This document shows positions 33,594 to 43,832 of a DNA stretch of 64,000 nt, piece after piece. How positions within the stretch are numbered: position 1 is the first letter of the stretch; every line of letters starts with the position of its first letter. The notes below the pieces were generated by a model that did not search any database, was not told where the DNA came from, and saw only the letters and a program-made list of their open reading frames with translations. The stretch is from Rusavskia elegans (lineage: Eukaryota > Ascomycota > Lecanoromycetes > Teloschistales > Teloschistaceae): the NCBI GenBank assembly GCA_011316305.1, contig SAUG01000002.1, forward strand, positions 620,001 through 684,000. The letters run 5' to 3'. A program made the position numbers and the translations under genes.

Positions 33594-34547
33594 TCATTCC
33601 AGCACCTTCTCCAATTGATCCTTCGTCTTCTGTCCGTCTCTTTCCACCATCACTCCATCGTCTGTCTCCTTCCGATCATTCTTGTTGTCCAGTGCTACGT
33701 CTTGAGGCATCGTCTTACAGTACTCGTCCCACAACTCCTTGACTTGCTTGCCAAAGAGACCCATCCAAAAGGCTTCCTCGTCGTATCGTTTGTTCATGAG
33801 TGCTTCGTTGACCCGTCTAACACTGCCTTTCCCATAGTTGCACTCAATCCAATCGAGAAAATATCCAGTGTGTTGGTAACCCCCATCCCAATTGTCCTTC
33901 TTCTCCTTCTTCCAATGGGGCGGGGACAGTCCTGCCTTGAGCCGTACAAAGTCGGCGATGCCTTCAATGAGGCCGCCCGGGGCAGTGCCATGACCATTCC
34001 ATTGCCAGCAATGAACCATCTCATGCACCAGTACTCCCTGGATTTCATCCTTTCGTCGAGAAGGGGGCTCGGTCGGAATGTCCAATATATAGTCCAGACT
34101 GAAGTGGATCTCCTTGTGGTCGTCGTCAAGCTCGCTGCCAGTGGTGTAGGCTACTCCTTCCATAGCTTCAAGTATCAACGTCACAGAGCGTGTGCCAGGG
34201 ATATGTGAGTTGCTCTGCGAAGGCTTGTACAAGATCGATAGGACAGTTCTGACAGCTGCAAGGAAGTCTTCCGTTACCTTGTTAGTAGAGAGGAAGATGT
34301 CAGCACCCTCGTGAGTAAGATCACGGCATTCGAATCGGAGTTTGCACGTTGGGTATCCAGGCTTCGGATGGGGACGTTGAGCTGCAGGCGTGCTATTTGG
34401 GGGACCATGAACAGGGATAGGCGACGGTGTTGGCTCATTTGTCGTCGTCGCGGTCGAAGTTGCGGTCGAAGTAGACGTGGTAGTCTCGCCGGCAGGAGAC
34501 ATGGCCAGAGGCGGTGGAAGGGGCCTGGGTGACCAGCCCAAAGTCAT
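33594..34547 (-). CDS. BSP-family HExxH metalloprotease-like protein
   Basis: Single exon, 317 aa (302 aa if ATG 34502 is used). The N-terminal 60 residues are a Thr/Ser/Pro-rich tail (TTTSTSTATSTATTTNEPT) with no clear signal peptide. The rest matches the plant 'basic secretory protein' (BSP) family: LRFECRDLTHEGADIF, IHFSLDYI, the zinc-type motif HEMVHCWQWN (HExxH), then GLIEGIADFVRLKAGL and GYFLDWIECNYG. The HExxH followed by the Glu-containing GLIEG helix suggests a gluzincin-like active site. Family members occur widely in ascomycetes; the substrate is unknown. It is divergent from TEP1. Confidence 0.85.
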   Translation of the reverse strand: MTLGWSPRPLPPPLAMSPAGETTTSTSTATSTATTTNEPTPSPIPVHGPPNSTPAAQRPHPKPGYPTCKLRFECRDLTHEGADIFLSTNKVTEDFLAAVRTVLSILYKPSQSNSHIPGTRSVTLILEAMEGVAYTTGSELDDDHKEIHFSLDYILDIPTEPPSRRKDEIQGVLVHEMVHCWQWNGHGTAPGGLIEGIADFVRLKAGLSPPHWKKEKKDNWDGGYQHTGYFLDWIECNYGKGSVRRVNEALMNKRYDEEAFWMGLFGKQVKELWDEYCKTMPQDVALDNKNDRKETDDGVMVERDGQKTKDQLEKVLE

Positions 34548-34868
34548 GAAGCACTCTTATACAGTAATTCCTTTGCGCAAGGGGGCATGAAGAGACATAA
34601 GGTAGGGATTAAGGTGCGCAAGGATCTCGGCAGCTACTGCACGTCAGTAATTGCGGTGGATCCCTGGAAGTTGGGGGCCAAAATTTGAAGTGGACGAATA
34701 GCATCACTTGAGTGTGTCATTATTAAGACTTATCTTCAGGTGATCATCAGTGAATCATGTATTACGCAGAACTGTACGCCTCTATCTCCCTATTCAGAGA
34801 CGTTGTTCTGGATCTGCCTTAGCTGTGGACTCTCTCCATTGATCTTTACTAAAGCTGTTCCTCCAAAC
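34548..34868. promoter_or_regulatory. Divergent BSP/TEP1 promoter region
   Basis: 321 bp between the two start codons, so both promoters should be here. No motif stands out. Confidence 0.5.
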
Positions 34869-36684
34869 ATGGTGAGCATCCTCTTCCAGAACGGGTTCCT
34901 TGCATTGCGCTGGGATGCTACTAAGTACTGGAGGCCTCTCTACTACGGCAGATTGTTGCAGGCCCCCGCCAGAAGCATCCCGAGGCTGGCTTAGATCTTT
35001 GCTACGTTACCAACAACAGTAACGTTACCTTGTTCATTCCTGTTCGCGTTTCTCGACTGGGGTAGACCATGCTGACCTCTGCTTTGAAGTTATTGCCACT
35101 TCCGGCCCATCATCTACCTTCCCTCAGCGAGCATATCGAAACCCCACCGATGCTCTCGTCAAGTTTCTCGACTACAAGCACGATACCAATTGGGCGATAT
35201 GGGAATTTCGCGCCGAAGGGACCGGTTATCCTGATTCTGAAGTATACGGCAGAATACGGCATTACCCATGGCCTGACCACCACCCCCCTCCATTTGCCCT
35301 CGTACCGAACATCATGGCAAGCATGCGAGAATGGCTTAAAGGCCAAGATACCAACCCGGGCAGAGTGGTCGTTGTACATTGCAAGGCAGGGAAAGGAAGA
35401 AGCGGTACGGCCGCCTGTAGCTATCTCATCAGCGAAGAGGGTTGGACCGTCGAGGACGCCTTGTTCCGCTTCACTACAAGAAGGATGCGGTCAGGCTTCG
35501 GCGCTGGTGTCAGCATCCCCAGTCAATTAAGATGGATCAGATACGTCGATCGATGGACAAAACACCAGAAACTCTATGTCGAGCGCCAAATTGAAGTAGC
35601 AGAAGTCCACGTTTGGGGTCTACGAGACGGAGTCAAAGTGGCTGTAGAAGGTTACATCGACGAAGGTCGCACGATCAAGAGCTTTCACACCTTCAATCGC
35701 TACGAACGAGTCATCGTTGATGGCAAAGGAGAGACTCCGACCTCCTTGACCTCTCCAACAATCTCCGCCAGCTCACCTTCGCTGCCAATCGCCGACAGCA
35801 CAGTCCCGGCAGTATCCCAACGAAGCGCCAGCGGCGGCCTCGAAGCCGGTGGCAACGCAGTAATCTTCCGTCCCGCACAGCCCATCATCCTACCTACCAA
35901 CGACATCAGCATTGACCTCGAACGTCGTAACAAAGCCACCTATGGCTGGACCATGGTCACTTCGGTCGCCCACGTCTGGTTCAACGCCTTCTTTGAAGGT
36001 CACGGTCCGGAAAACCACGGAGTCGCCGCTACCGATGGCGTATTCGAAATCGATTGGGATGCTATGGACGGCATCAAAGGTAGTGCACGCAAAGGCACTC
36101 GAGCTCTTGACCGTCTAGCAGTCGTCTGGCGCACTGCCGATCGTCCGACCGATGGCAAGCCAGAGCTCCCACGGATCATCACAGAACCGAAAGAAGGAGA
36201 GCCAGTGCCGGAAACAAGGGCGGCAGACTGGAAGAGCGCTCAGCACTCGAATCTTACAGCTATTGGCCAGGACTTGGGGCTCAGAACGGCAAGTCCAGTA
36301 AGCGCGAACGTGAGCAAGGCGAGCAGTTTGAGGAGTAGTGGAAGTAGTCCACAACATAGTGGGGAGGATCATTTGGTGGGCGTCAAGACGCGTGGACCGA
36401 GTGGGGAGGAGTATGTTTCGCATGAGGGTCACCGTGAGGGTCGACCTACCGTGACGATTTCCGAGCCAGATCTAGGGATGTCCAAGGTTCAGAGTCCCGA
36501 AAGAATGGCTCAAGCTGAAGGGAATACAAAGATCACGGATGTGGGCTTGGGAGATGTTGCTAGCGTTGTGGGAGAGATGCAGAAGTCACGGACGGACGAA
36601 GCGGGTGATGGGAAGCTTGGGCAGGATGCAGAAACTAGTAGAGCACATGTCCCAGGGCAGATTCTGAAAAAGGATGAGATATAA
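34869..36684 (+). CDS. TEP1: PTEN-family phosphatase (Tep1)
   Basis: Model: join(34869..34871, 34934..35018, 35090..36684), 560 aa. PTEN-type PI(3,4,5)P3 phosphatase, acting at the membrane in morphogenesis. Exon 1 is just the ATG; the donor GTGAGC follows it directly, and a 62-nt intron leads to ASLLRQIVAGPRQKHPEA, which matches my memory of fungal Tep1 N-termini. Intron 2 joins CYVTNN to IIATSGPSSTFP. The catalytic loop is HCKAGKGRSG (residues 126-135, Cys127, Arg133), with Ser where PTEN has Thr. A C2 domain follows (about 185-400, VHVWGLRDGVKVAV). A variable acidic tail ends the protein. Alternative translation from the next ATGs would lack the PIP-binding N-terminus. Convergent with NAM9. 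Confidence 0.9.
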
Positions 36685-37020
36685 AGTCATTGACTAAGGG
36701 AGGCATTTAGTTTTGGAGATGATCTTGGATTGTATGAGTCGCGAGCGTCCTCCATTTCTGTGAACAAATGAGTGATCAGGAGACATCAAATTCCCTGAGC
36801 CATATGTGGATGGCAGGACTTGAAGATTACCCACAAGAGGCAGTTTTTACTGCCCAAGTACGAGTCCAGCGTGTTTGCCACAAGCTAGACTTCAGAGTGA
36901 TTAGGCAGTGTCTAATGACGAAGGATATTTTCACAGATTTGAGCCTTGTGTGATCACAGTCATGAATAACAAGGAGCAATTTGATTACACACGTTCGCTA
37001 CTGAATATAAGGACACGTCT
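36685..37020. other. Intergenic between convergent genes
   Basis: 336 bp between the stops of TEP1 and NAM9; 3' flanks only. Confidence 0.6.
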
Positions 37021-38409
37021 TTACCGCCTTCGCAAATACCAATTGAAGCTCAAACCATTCACATCGTTCCCGAACGGCGTCGGCACCTCCCCTAATCCTG
37101 GACGAGCGACAGGATGCCTCAAATATACAGCGCTGCAGATTCGATGATGCACCTCCAAATACCTAGGAATAAAAGCAAAGGCACTCATATAGGGTCGTGG
37201 CCGCCAGGGAGTCGCGTATGGCTTCGTGACGTCAATGGGATTTTCGCGAGCTTCGATTAAAGCTTTTCGGAGAAGAGAGGAATTCTCGGGTGTTAAGGTT
37301 TCGGGACCTGGACCTCGGGGGTCAATTTCCTCGTCTGCAGGTGGTGCTGGGTTGAGGTTGAGCTTCTGAGTCAACTCTTGAAGTTGAGCGTCGAGGGAGT
37401 CGGTGAGGGTTGTGTTCTTTTGGGGAAAGATGCTCTGGCTACCGCTGCGGGAAAGTGTACGTTTGAGGAGGCGTTGGAAAGCACGAAGATCTTGTTTGCG
37501 TTTGCCGCTCATTTTGGAGGCGGAGGAAGGGGTAGTTAGAAGGTTCTTGGCTTGTGAAAGGAGGGATTGAAGCGTTTCTTTATTGCTGTCGGAAGAGGGT
37601 TCGTCGGCGGTAGATGTGAGTGATGGATCTTCTGTGGTTGGGGCTTTGTCGGTATCGGTTGGAAGGGCGTCATGAGATTTCGCGGCGGAGGCTTGAGACT
37701 TTTGTCGGGCTTTCCGACCTGCGCGACGTTCGCGAGCGTCTTTCGATGCGCCGGTGGCGAACATTACACGGTCTGGCTCGACTTGGAACATGTCTCCTGG
37801 ATTGAGTAGATAGCCGGGATAGATCATCTGAAATGGAGCCTCATCAGCAATGTTGACCCATTGGACTATGCTCTATGACTAATGGTACCTTCTTGCCGTT
37901 GACCTTCACGTCTCCATGCACCACGAATTGCCTGGCTTGTCTTGTACTGCTCGCGAACATGGCTCTGAAAATGGCAGTGTCCAGCCGCCGTTCTAAGGGT
38001 GCAAAGGTCATATTCATATAAGGGGTTTTCGGAAATGGTCGAGGCTTATTGTCTGGGTGAGGCTCGAGCCCTGATCCTCTTCCTTCAGCTTGTTCGTAGC
38101 CATCGGAGCGAGCCAGCTGGTTGTGGTCCATTGGGATGACGGAACGTAATCGTCGCCGGAACATCCTCTGCCAGTGCTTTTCTTTGACGGTTTCGCCATG
38201 ATAGGCGCGAGCTGTAGATTTGGCACTCCATTTCTGCTGGAAGAAGGTCCTTGTGGTTATGTTCGGAGGTTCTGCTCTGGAGAGGTTGTACAGATTGTAT
38301 TTGTTCCATGATTGCCGTAATTTCTTCGAAGACGTGAGCACGGCGACATCAAAAATGAGGGGAGTAGACTTACAGGTCTTTTCAGACCATATGCTCTCTT
38401 TGCACGCAT
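37021..38409 (-). CDS. NAM9: Mitochondrial ribosomal protein uS4m (Nam9)
   Basis: Model: complement(join(37021..37827, 37889..38323, 38374..38409)), 425 aa. uS4m of the mitochondrial small ribosomal subunit. Exon 1 encodes [12 protein letters not shown] and joins [14 protein letters not shown], a hallmark of fungal Nam9. [19 protein letters not shown] follows. The S4 RNA-binding domain reads [33 protein letters not shown] and, across intron 2, [17 protein letters not shown] long charged fungal insertion (about residues 175-360) separates this from the conserved C-terminus [24 protein letters not shown]. Introns are 50 and 61 nt. Divergent from the La gene, 350 bp apart. Confidence 0.93.
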
Positions 38410-38759
38410 ATTGGAAGCCAGGAAGCTGTATTGTTGCCATTGAAGAAAGGACTGCGAAAGCTCGAGGTTCCTACAGCCGAGGCTCGGGTAAAACTTCCCT
38501 CGCTTCCGAGAGCTTCTAAGCAAAAACTGCCGCGAGCATCAGATCCACCTCCAACCACTACTTTGTTGCGATGACTCGATCTTGAAGAAATATTCTCATT
38601 CTCAGCACTTCATTGCTCCCATAAGCTGATACACTGAATGGACTGTGGGGCTTCGACATTTTACATATCACACTCATAGGTCAAATGCGCCCAGTATTCT
38701 TGTCATAATTCCCCACCATCAGTCCCAGGAAACCCTGCAATAGCACTACATCTCGCATA
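38410..38759. promoter_or_regulatory. Divergent NAM9/LHP1 promoter region
   Basis: 350 bp between two start codons pointing apart. Nothing else recognised. Confidence 0.5.
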
Positions 38760-40282
38760 ATGGCAGACATAAAGCTGGAAACAGCCGAGCCTGACCCATC
38801 CTCAACGGGCATTGCTAACGATACATCCCTTAATATGAACGAAATAACGTACGAATCTAATCCAACCGCTGATGCAAGCGCCAAAATCGAAACTAACATG
38901 CCATCCACCGACGATGTCGACAAAGCCATCGCAGAGGTTGAGTCCAGAAAACTGCAGAAAGAAGCCGTCAAAGAAGTCAAGGTGGAGACGAACGGGCATG
39001 AGGCACCAGAGAAAAAAGACGATAAGGTTGAAGAAGAAAAGAAGGAGACTAGTAAGAGAGTACAAGAAGGGCAAAAGTGGAACAATCGAGGTCGCGATGG
39101 CAAACCTCGAGCGGATCACAAGAAGAATTACAAATCAGACCTAACTTCACAGGCAGAGAGCAGTGACCCAGTGGAAATCCGCAAGCAGGTAAGAGCCAAT
39201 ATGACCTTTAGGAATAATAATGCTAATGCATATGTTCCAGGTCGAATTCTACTTCTCGGACTCCAATCTCCTGCAGGACAAATTCCTGTTCCAACAAGTC
39301 CAAGGACATGAAAACCTCCCCATTCCCATTACGACCATCCACTCGTTCAAGCGCATGCGCCATTTCCAGCCATACTCTGCGGTTGTCGAAGCCCTTAAAG
39401 ACAGTGCCACTCTTAACGTTATTGGCGATGATCTCATCCAACGCAAGACGGCACTTCCCGAGGGGCTCAAGGACAAGCCAATGGATGAGATTCAAAAAGT
39501 GTTCGAAGACGAGGCGATGAAGCGAAGCGTATATGTCAAAGGATTCGGTGAGGAGCAGCCAAGCACGCAATTCGATATCGAGGCGTTCTTCGCCGATTAC
39601 GGACCCACCAATTCGGTGAGATTACGACGGACCTTGAGCAAGCTTTTCAAGGGCAGTGTGTTCGTCGAGTTTGATAGCGACGAAACGCAGAAGAAGTTTC
39701 TCTCATTAGAGCCGCGACCGAAATGGAAAGGACAAGATCTGATGATCAAGAGCAAAAAGCAATACTGCGATGATAAGGTGGAGGAGATCAAAGCCGGACG
39801 GGTGAAAGCACACGGCGATGACCGTGATTGGAACACACGGAGGAACGAGGACCAACGTAATGGCCATAGAAGAGGTGGAGGAGGGAAAGGATTCGGAAGT
39901 CATAGAGGTGGCCGTGGGAGAGGTGGGAGAGGTGGTAACAGACGAGACCGAGACGATGACAGGAGATCAAATCGGGATGAGCGGTATGAGTCTCTTAGAT
40001 CAATGCCGATTCGCAAAGTTTGTTACCTCCAGACGCTGACATGGAGATAGCAACGTCCCTAAGGTTGCGACTACAGCTGATCCCGAGAAGGAAGTTGGCA
40101 AAACGACAGCCAAGGCAGTTGATGCACCCTCCGAGGTCGACGCTGTCCAGGCAACTCCTCACACGGCCAGCGAGGAGATGGCTCCACAATCGGGGAGCAA
40201 AAAGCGAGGTCGAGAAGAGGATCATGAAGCCGAGGAGGGTCAGGCGGCCAAGAAGCTTGATACGAAGGCGGATGCTTCATGA
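38760..40282 (+). CDS. LHP1: La RNA-binding protein (Lhp1)
   Basis: Model: join(38760..39188, 39241..39983, 40051..40282), 467 aa. La binds the UUU-OH tails of RNA polymerase III transcripts and protects pre-tRNAs and other small RNAs. An acidic/Lys-rich N-terminus leads to the La motif, whose start is split by intron 1 (KQ / VEFYFSDSNLLQDKFL, about residues 136-225). An RRM follows (RSVYVKGFG, about 245-330, with GSVFVEF). Then comes an RGG/Arg-Asp-rich stretch, and after intron 2 (67 nt) a C-terminal tail with a nuclear-localisation-like KKRGREEDHEAEEGQAAKK. Without the last splice the protein would end 17 residues after DER at 40050. The basic-acidic tail is typical of fungal La. Confidence 0.92.
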
Positions 40283-40972
40283 TACCTTGTGCGTGCTATT
40301 GCTAGTGCAGTGGTGCGAGAGGGCATCTACGAATATGGCGGTAGGATTGTCTAGCCAAACCGTGGCTACATTCCGAGGAGTTACAAAGATGGGAATACTG
40401 AGAGTCTGCTACTCTTCTCTTGGGTAAATGGGGGCCAAAGTGGGTGGCCAAAGGTGCTCTTCATGATCTGGTCATGGGACAAACATCCAAGATTTGGTTT
40501 GTATATACTTGGCAGATATGAAAAGGTAGCTCCAGACGAAGTCAATGAAGCTGACTCGAGAGTTTCTCCAGATCATGCAGATTAGGTTGTTGTCAGGGCA
40601 GTCGTAAAGAAGACTATCGCGTTGGCCCCTGTGATGTTCACGACTAGCAGTCTTATCTCCACCACCTTCGAACGGTACCTGACAGACGCCAACCACTCAC
40701 AGGATCGTCTCGAGTCCTATCACGATAAGGCACCGGCTTCAGGAGAGACAAAGATCTGCTAATGCGAACCTACTGACTTGGCTGTCATCCTGTCACTTTG
40801 CGCCTGCCTGTTCAGGCAAGTAGCTCGACCGCCCTGTTGAATGTTTTTCCGTTTTTGATATTCACTCTCAAGCCATCTCCTCCCCCACCCACGTACAAAT
40901 ATCCGTCATGTCATCTCTCCTTGCCATCGACCCGTCGGTTTCTCCGTCAGCCGATCTTCGACCGCTCTCAAG
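40283..40972. other. Intergenic, amidase promoter
   Basis: 690 bp between two plus-strand genes. It has pyrimidine-rich sequence close to the amidase ATG (around 40880-40970), common before fungal start codons. No gene recognised. Confidence 0.5.
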
Positions 40973-43224
40973 ATGCAGCCTTCCTTTTCCTCGCCTGCTC
41001 TCGGCCTCCTTCTGTCTCTTGTTCCGTATGTCGCGGCCTTGACCTTGAAATCTACCGGCGGGACTTTGATGCTTGGTGATATCCCCTACTATGTCCCTGC
41101 AACCCCGTACAGTACGGTCTCCGTGCGAGGACTCGGTCGCTTGCAGAGCGTTAATGGCTTGTCTCCTGTTACCGTGATCGGTGCCCCGGCGAGTAATGCT
41201 ACCGCTGGGAGCTTGGGGTCCGTTCTTGCAGGCTTTGCTACCGATGACGTCTGGAATCCCGGTTTCTTACAAGGTAGGAGCTGTTTTCCTAAAGGAATAG
41301 ATGACACAATCCGCATGTTCTTGGCATAAATATAAAGTTGCTGGAGACGATCCTGGCTAACAGATAAATAGGAGTACTGGTACAACAGACTGGCAGTGGA
41401 CCAAGATATCCTTTAGGCTCGACTTCGCTTCCTGGATCTAACCAAACCAGCGTGATAGTTTCTGTAGCATCCAATACCTCGCCACCTATCCCCAACGGTC
41501 CCTATTTCCTTCTCGCCAATGGAGCCCTCTACCAACCATTGCGCCTCTATAGCGACTTTGCCGGTGCATTTACTCAGTCCCTGGTACCCGGTCCTGATGG
41601 TTCCTATGCCGCCTTATCTGCTGCGCTCCCAGGTATTCAATCTCCAGCCATTGGGGTTCCCTCTCGTTTATACTACACCAGAACGGCGTCGAAACCACTG
41701 GCGGGAGTAAGAACCGGAATCAAAGACATATACGACATTGCAGGCCTTAAGACGAGCGACGGTAATCGGGCTTGGTATGGCTTCTACCCTCCAGCAACGG
41801 CCAACTCCGTTCCTGTCCAGCGGCTCATCGATGCAGGTGCCATTCTAGTGGGCAAGTTGAAAACCAGCCAATTTGCCAATGGCGAGCGTGCGACTGCTGA
41901 CTGGGTCGACTATCATTCGCCCTTCAATCCAAGAGGAGATGGTTATCAGGATCCTTCGTCGAGTTCTTCCGGAGCTGGAGCTGGAGCCGCCACATATCCC
42001 TGGCTCGACCTCACCCTGGGCTCGGATACAGGAGGAAGCATTAGGGGCCCTTCTCAAGTACAAGGACTGTTCGGTAACAGGCCTAGCCATGGTTTGGTCG
42101 ACCTGACAGGGGTCATGCCGTTAGCCCCTGAATTGGACACTGCTGGTTTCTTGTCGGTCTACTTCTCCCATCTCTAATTCTGCGGACAATCTAATTTACC
42201 GATCATAGATGTCGTGATCCAACCATCTGGAAAGCCGCCGGCACCGCACTCTACGCCGACCTCCCATTCTACAAAACCTACCCTCAAACCATCCAAACCC
42301 TCAACTTCCCCACGAATGCCAGCACGCAAGCTTCCAGTGCTGCCCTCATCTTCCTCTCCAAACTCCAAACATTTCTCAATGTCAAAACGACCACAGCACT
42401 AAATCTGACGACCTCCTGGACAGCCTCCAAACCCGCTGGCGCCCCTGCCACCCTTGTCAGTCTCCTCAACACCACCTACCCTACCCTGATTTCAAAACAG
42501 CAAACCCGCCTCGTCCGCGATCCCTTTTACGCCGCTTACGGCGCCGTTCACGACGGCCGCCGACCCTTCGTCGACCCAGCCCCGCTCGCTCGCTGGGCAT
42601 ACGGCGACAGTCTCCCAGGATCTGCACTCGAACAAGCGCAGACCAACAAAACGGTCTTCATGAACTGGTTCAATTCCAATATCTTACTCAACGACAGCAT
42701 GGCATGCAGTGACAGTCTCATTCTTTATACAGCGGGCTCTGATACGGCGTATCGGAATGAGTACATCAAAGCACCCAGCGTGCCATTTGGGTTTTCGACG
42801 AGTAGGATCAGTGTGTTTGCGGAGGTACCGGATGTGGTGGTGCCGGTTGGGCAGGCGAGCTATCGGTCGACTATTACGAACCATACGGAGGTATTGCCAG
42901 TGACGGTGAATCTGATGGCGGCGAAGGGGTGTGACGGCATGGTGAGTACCTTATCCTCATTCTGACACACTTCATCGTCTTTCCCGACCCGCCCTTCCAA
43001 CTCTCCTATCTGTGTCCTTTGCGAGCTTCCGATTGCCCCTTTTTATATATGTCCTTGCCATACCTCCCTCTTCGATTTTACCGCTGACCAAACCTCCCCT
43101 TTTGTGCTAGCTCTTCAACCTGATCGAAGACCTCACGGCCGCTGGGATCCTCGAGATACCGCAGACGGGACAAACGATCGCTGGTGGAGAGATATTGCTG
43201 AAGCGCGGAATGGTGGGACTATGA
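40973..43224 (+). CDS. Secreted amidase-signature enzyme
   Basis: Model: join(40973..41273, 41372..42152, 42209..42941, 43111..43224), 642 aa. The first 22 residues form a signal peptide ([22 protein letters not shown]). An N-terminal domain (about 25-210) resembles that of fungal Arp1-annotated amidases. The amidase-signature core follows, with all three catalytic residues: Lys about 218 in [14 protein letters not shown], a cis-Ser about 300 in a Ser-rich SSSSSGAG, and nucleophile Ser about 323 in [16 protein letters not shown]. The chain hydrolyses amide bonds; the substrate is unknown. Several Asn-x-Ser/Thr sites fit secretion. Intron 2 (donor GTCGGT) and the long intron 3 (169 nt) are less certain than intron 1, but both keep frame and link expected blocks ([11 protein letters not shown] and [12 protein letters not shown]). 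Confidence 0.88.
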
Positions 43225-43832
43225 TGCTCCTTCAGAATTAGCTAATGACTGCCATATGTTTGGACGACAATGACGTGTATATGGCTTCATGCTTTGACAG
43301 GGAAATGAATATAAAGGAGACAGCGGGACAGTAAATAGAAAAAAAATCAAATCAAATCTTCTTGGGTTGGGAATATTTCCCATCGTGCGGGTGAATGCAG
43401 CCAACTTATGGATACGAAGAGCAATGTAGTCTTGATTTTACTGCTTGAGGTGGGAGACTGCTGACAAAACTGCCGGAAATGAATCTGTACCAGCCAGATC
43501 ATCGTAGCGGATCCATCACTACCCCTTCGCTCGACAGACTGGGTAAGCGACATCTTGATGAACTTCCACGCCAAAAGCCGCAGTCAAGAAATGATATGGA
43601 GGATCTATATAGTACTGCGAATTCGACAAATTCATGTTCTGGTCCCTCGGAGAAGTGTTTCTTGATCACGGCTGCCAGAGCGTGAGAAAACATACCAACA
43701 AGGATATAAACAAGGTGGTAATACTTACTAGGCATGATGTCTTAAATTAAGAATAACTTGAAAGCATCTAACTTCTCGACATGAATTACATACTGAATTT
43801 TCACCTCACCAAATCGCCCACTTCAACAATCA
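43225..43832. other. Intergenic between convergent genes
   Basis: About 610 bp between the stops of the amidase and BTA1. It contains one weak minus-strand candidate (43499-43735), listed separately. Confidence 0.5.
43499..43735 (-). CDS. Possible small gene (weak)
   Basis: A 78-codon minus-strand frame opens MPSKYYHLVYILVGMF. Six bases after its ATG is a perfect fungal donor, GTAAGTATT; splicing to CTGGCAG would give MPTVIKKHFSEGPEHEFVEF, but then the frame loses shape. No family recognised. It may be a small mitochondrial or membrane protein, or chance. Confidence 0.2.
   Translation of the reverse strand: MPSKYYHLVYILVGMFSHALAAVIKKHFSEGPEHEFVEFAVLYRSSISFLDCGFWRGSSSRCRLPSLSSEGVVMDPLR

Noticed and set aside
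34869..34940. TEP1 reading directly through ATG as MVSILFQ
   Set aside because: It looks like the family start by chance, but no GT donor allows it to join the required frame. Splicing at the ATG gives a better match.
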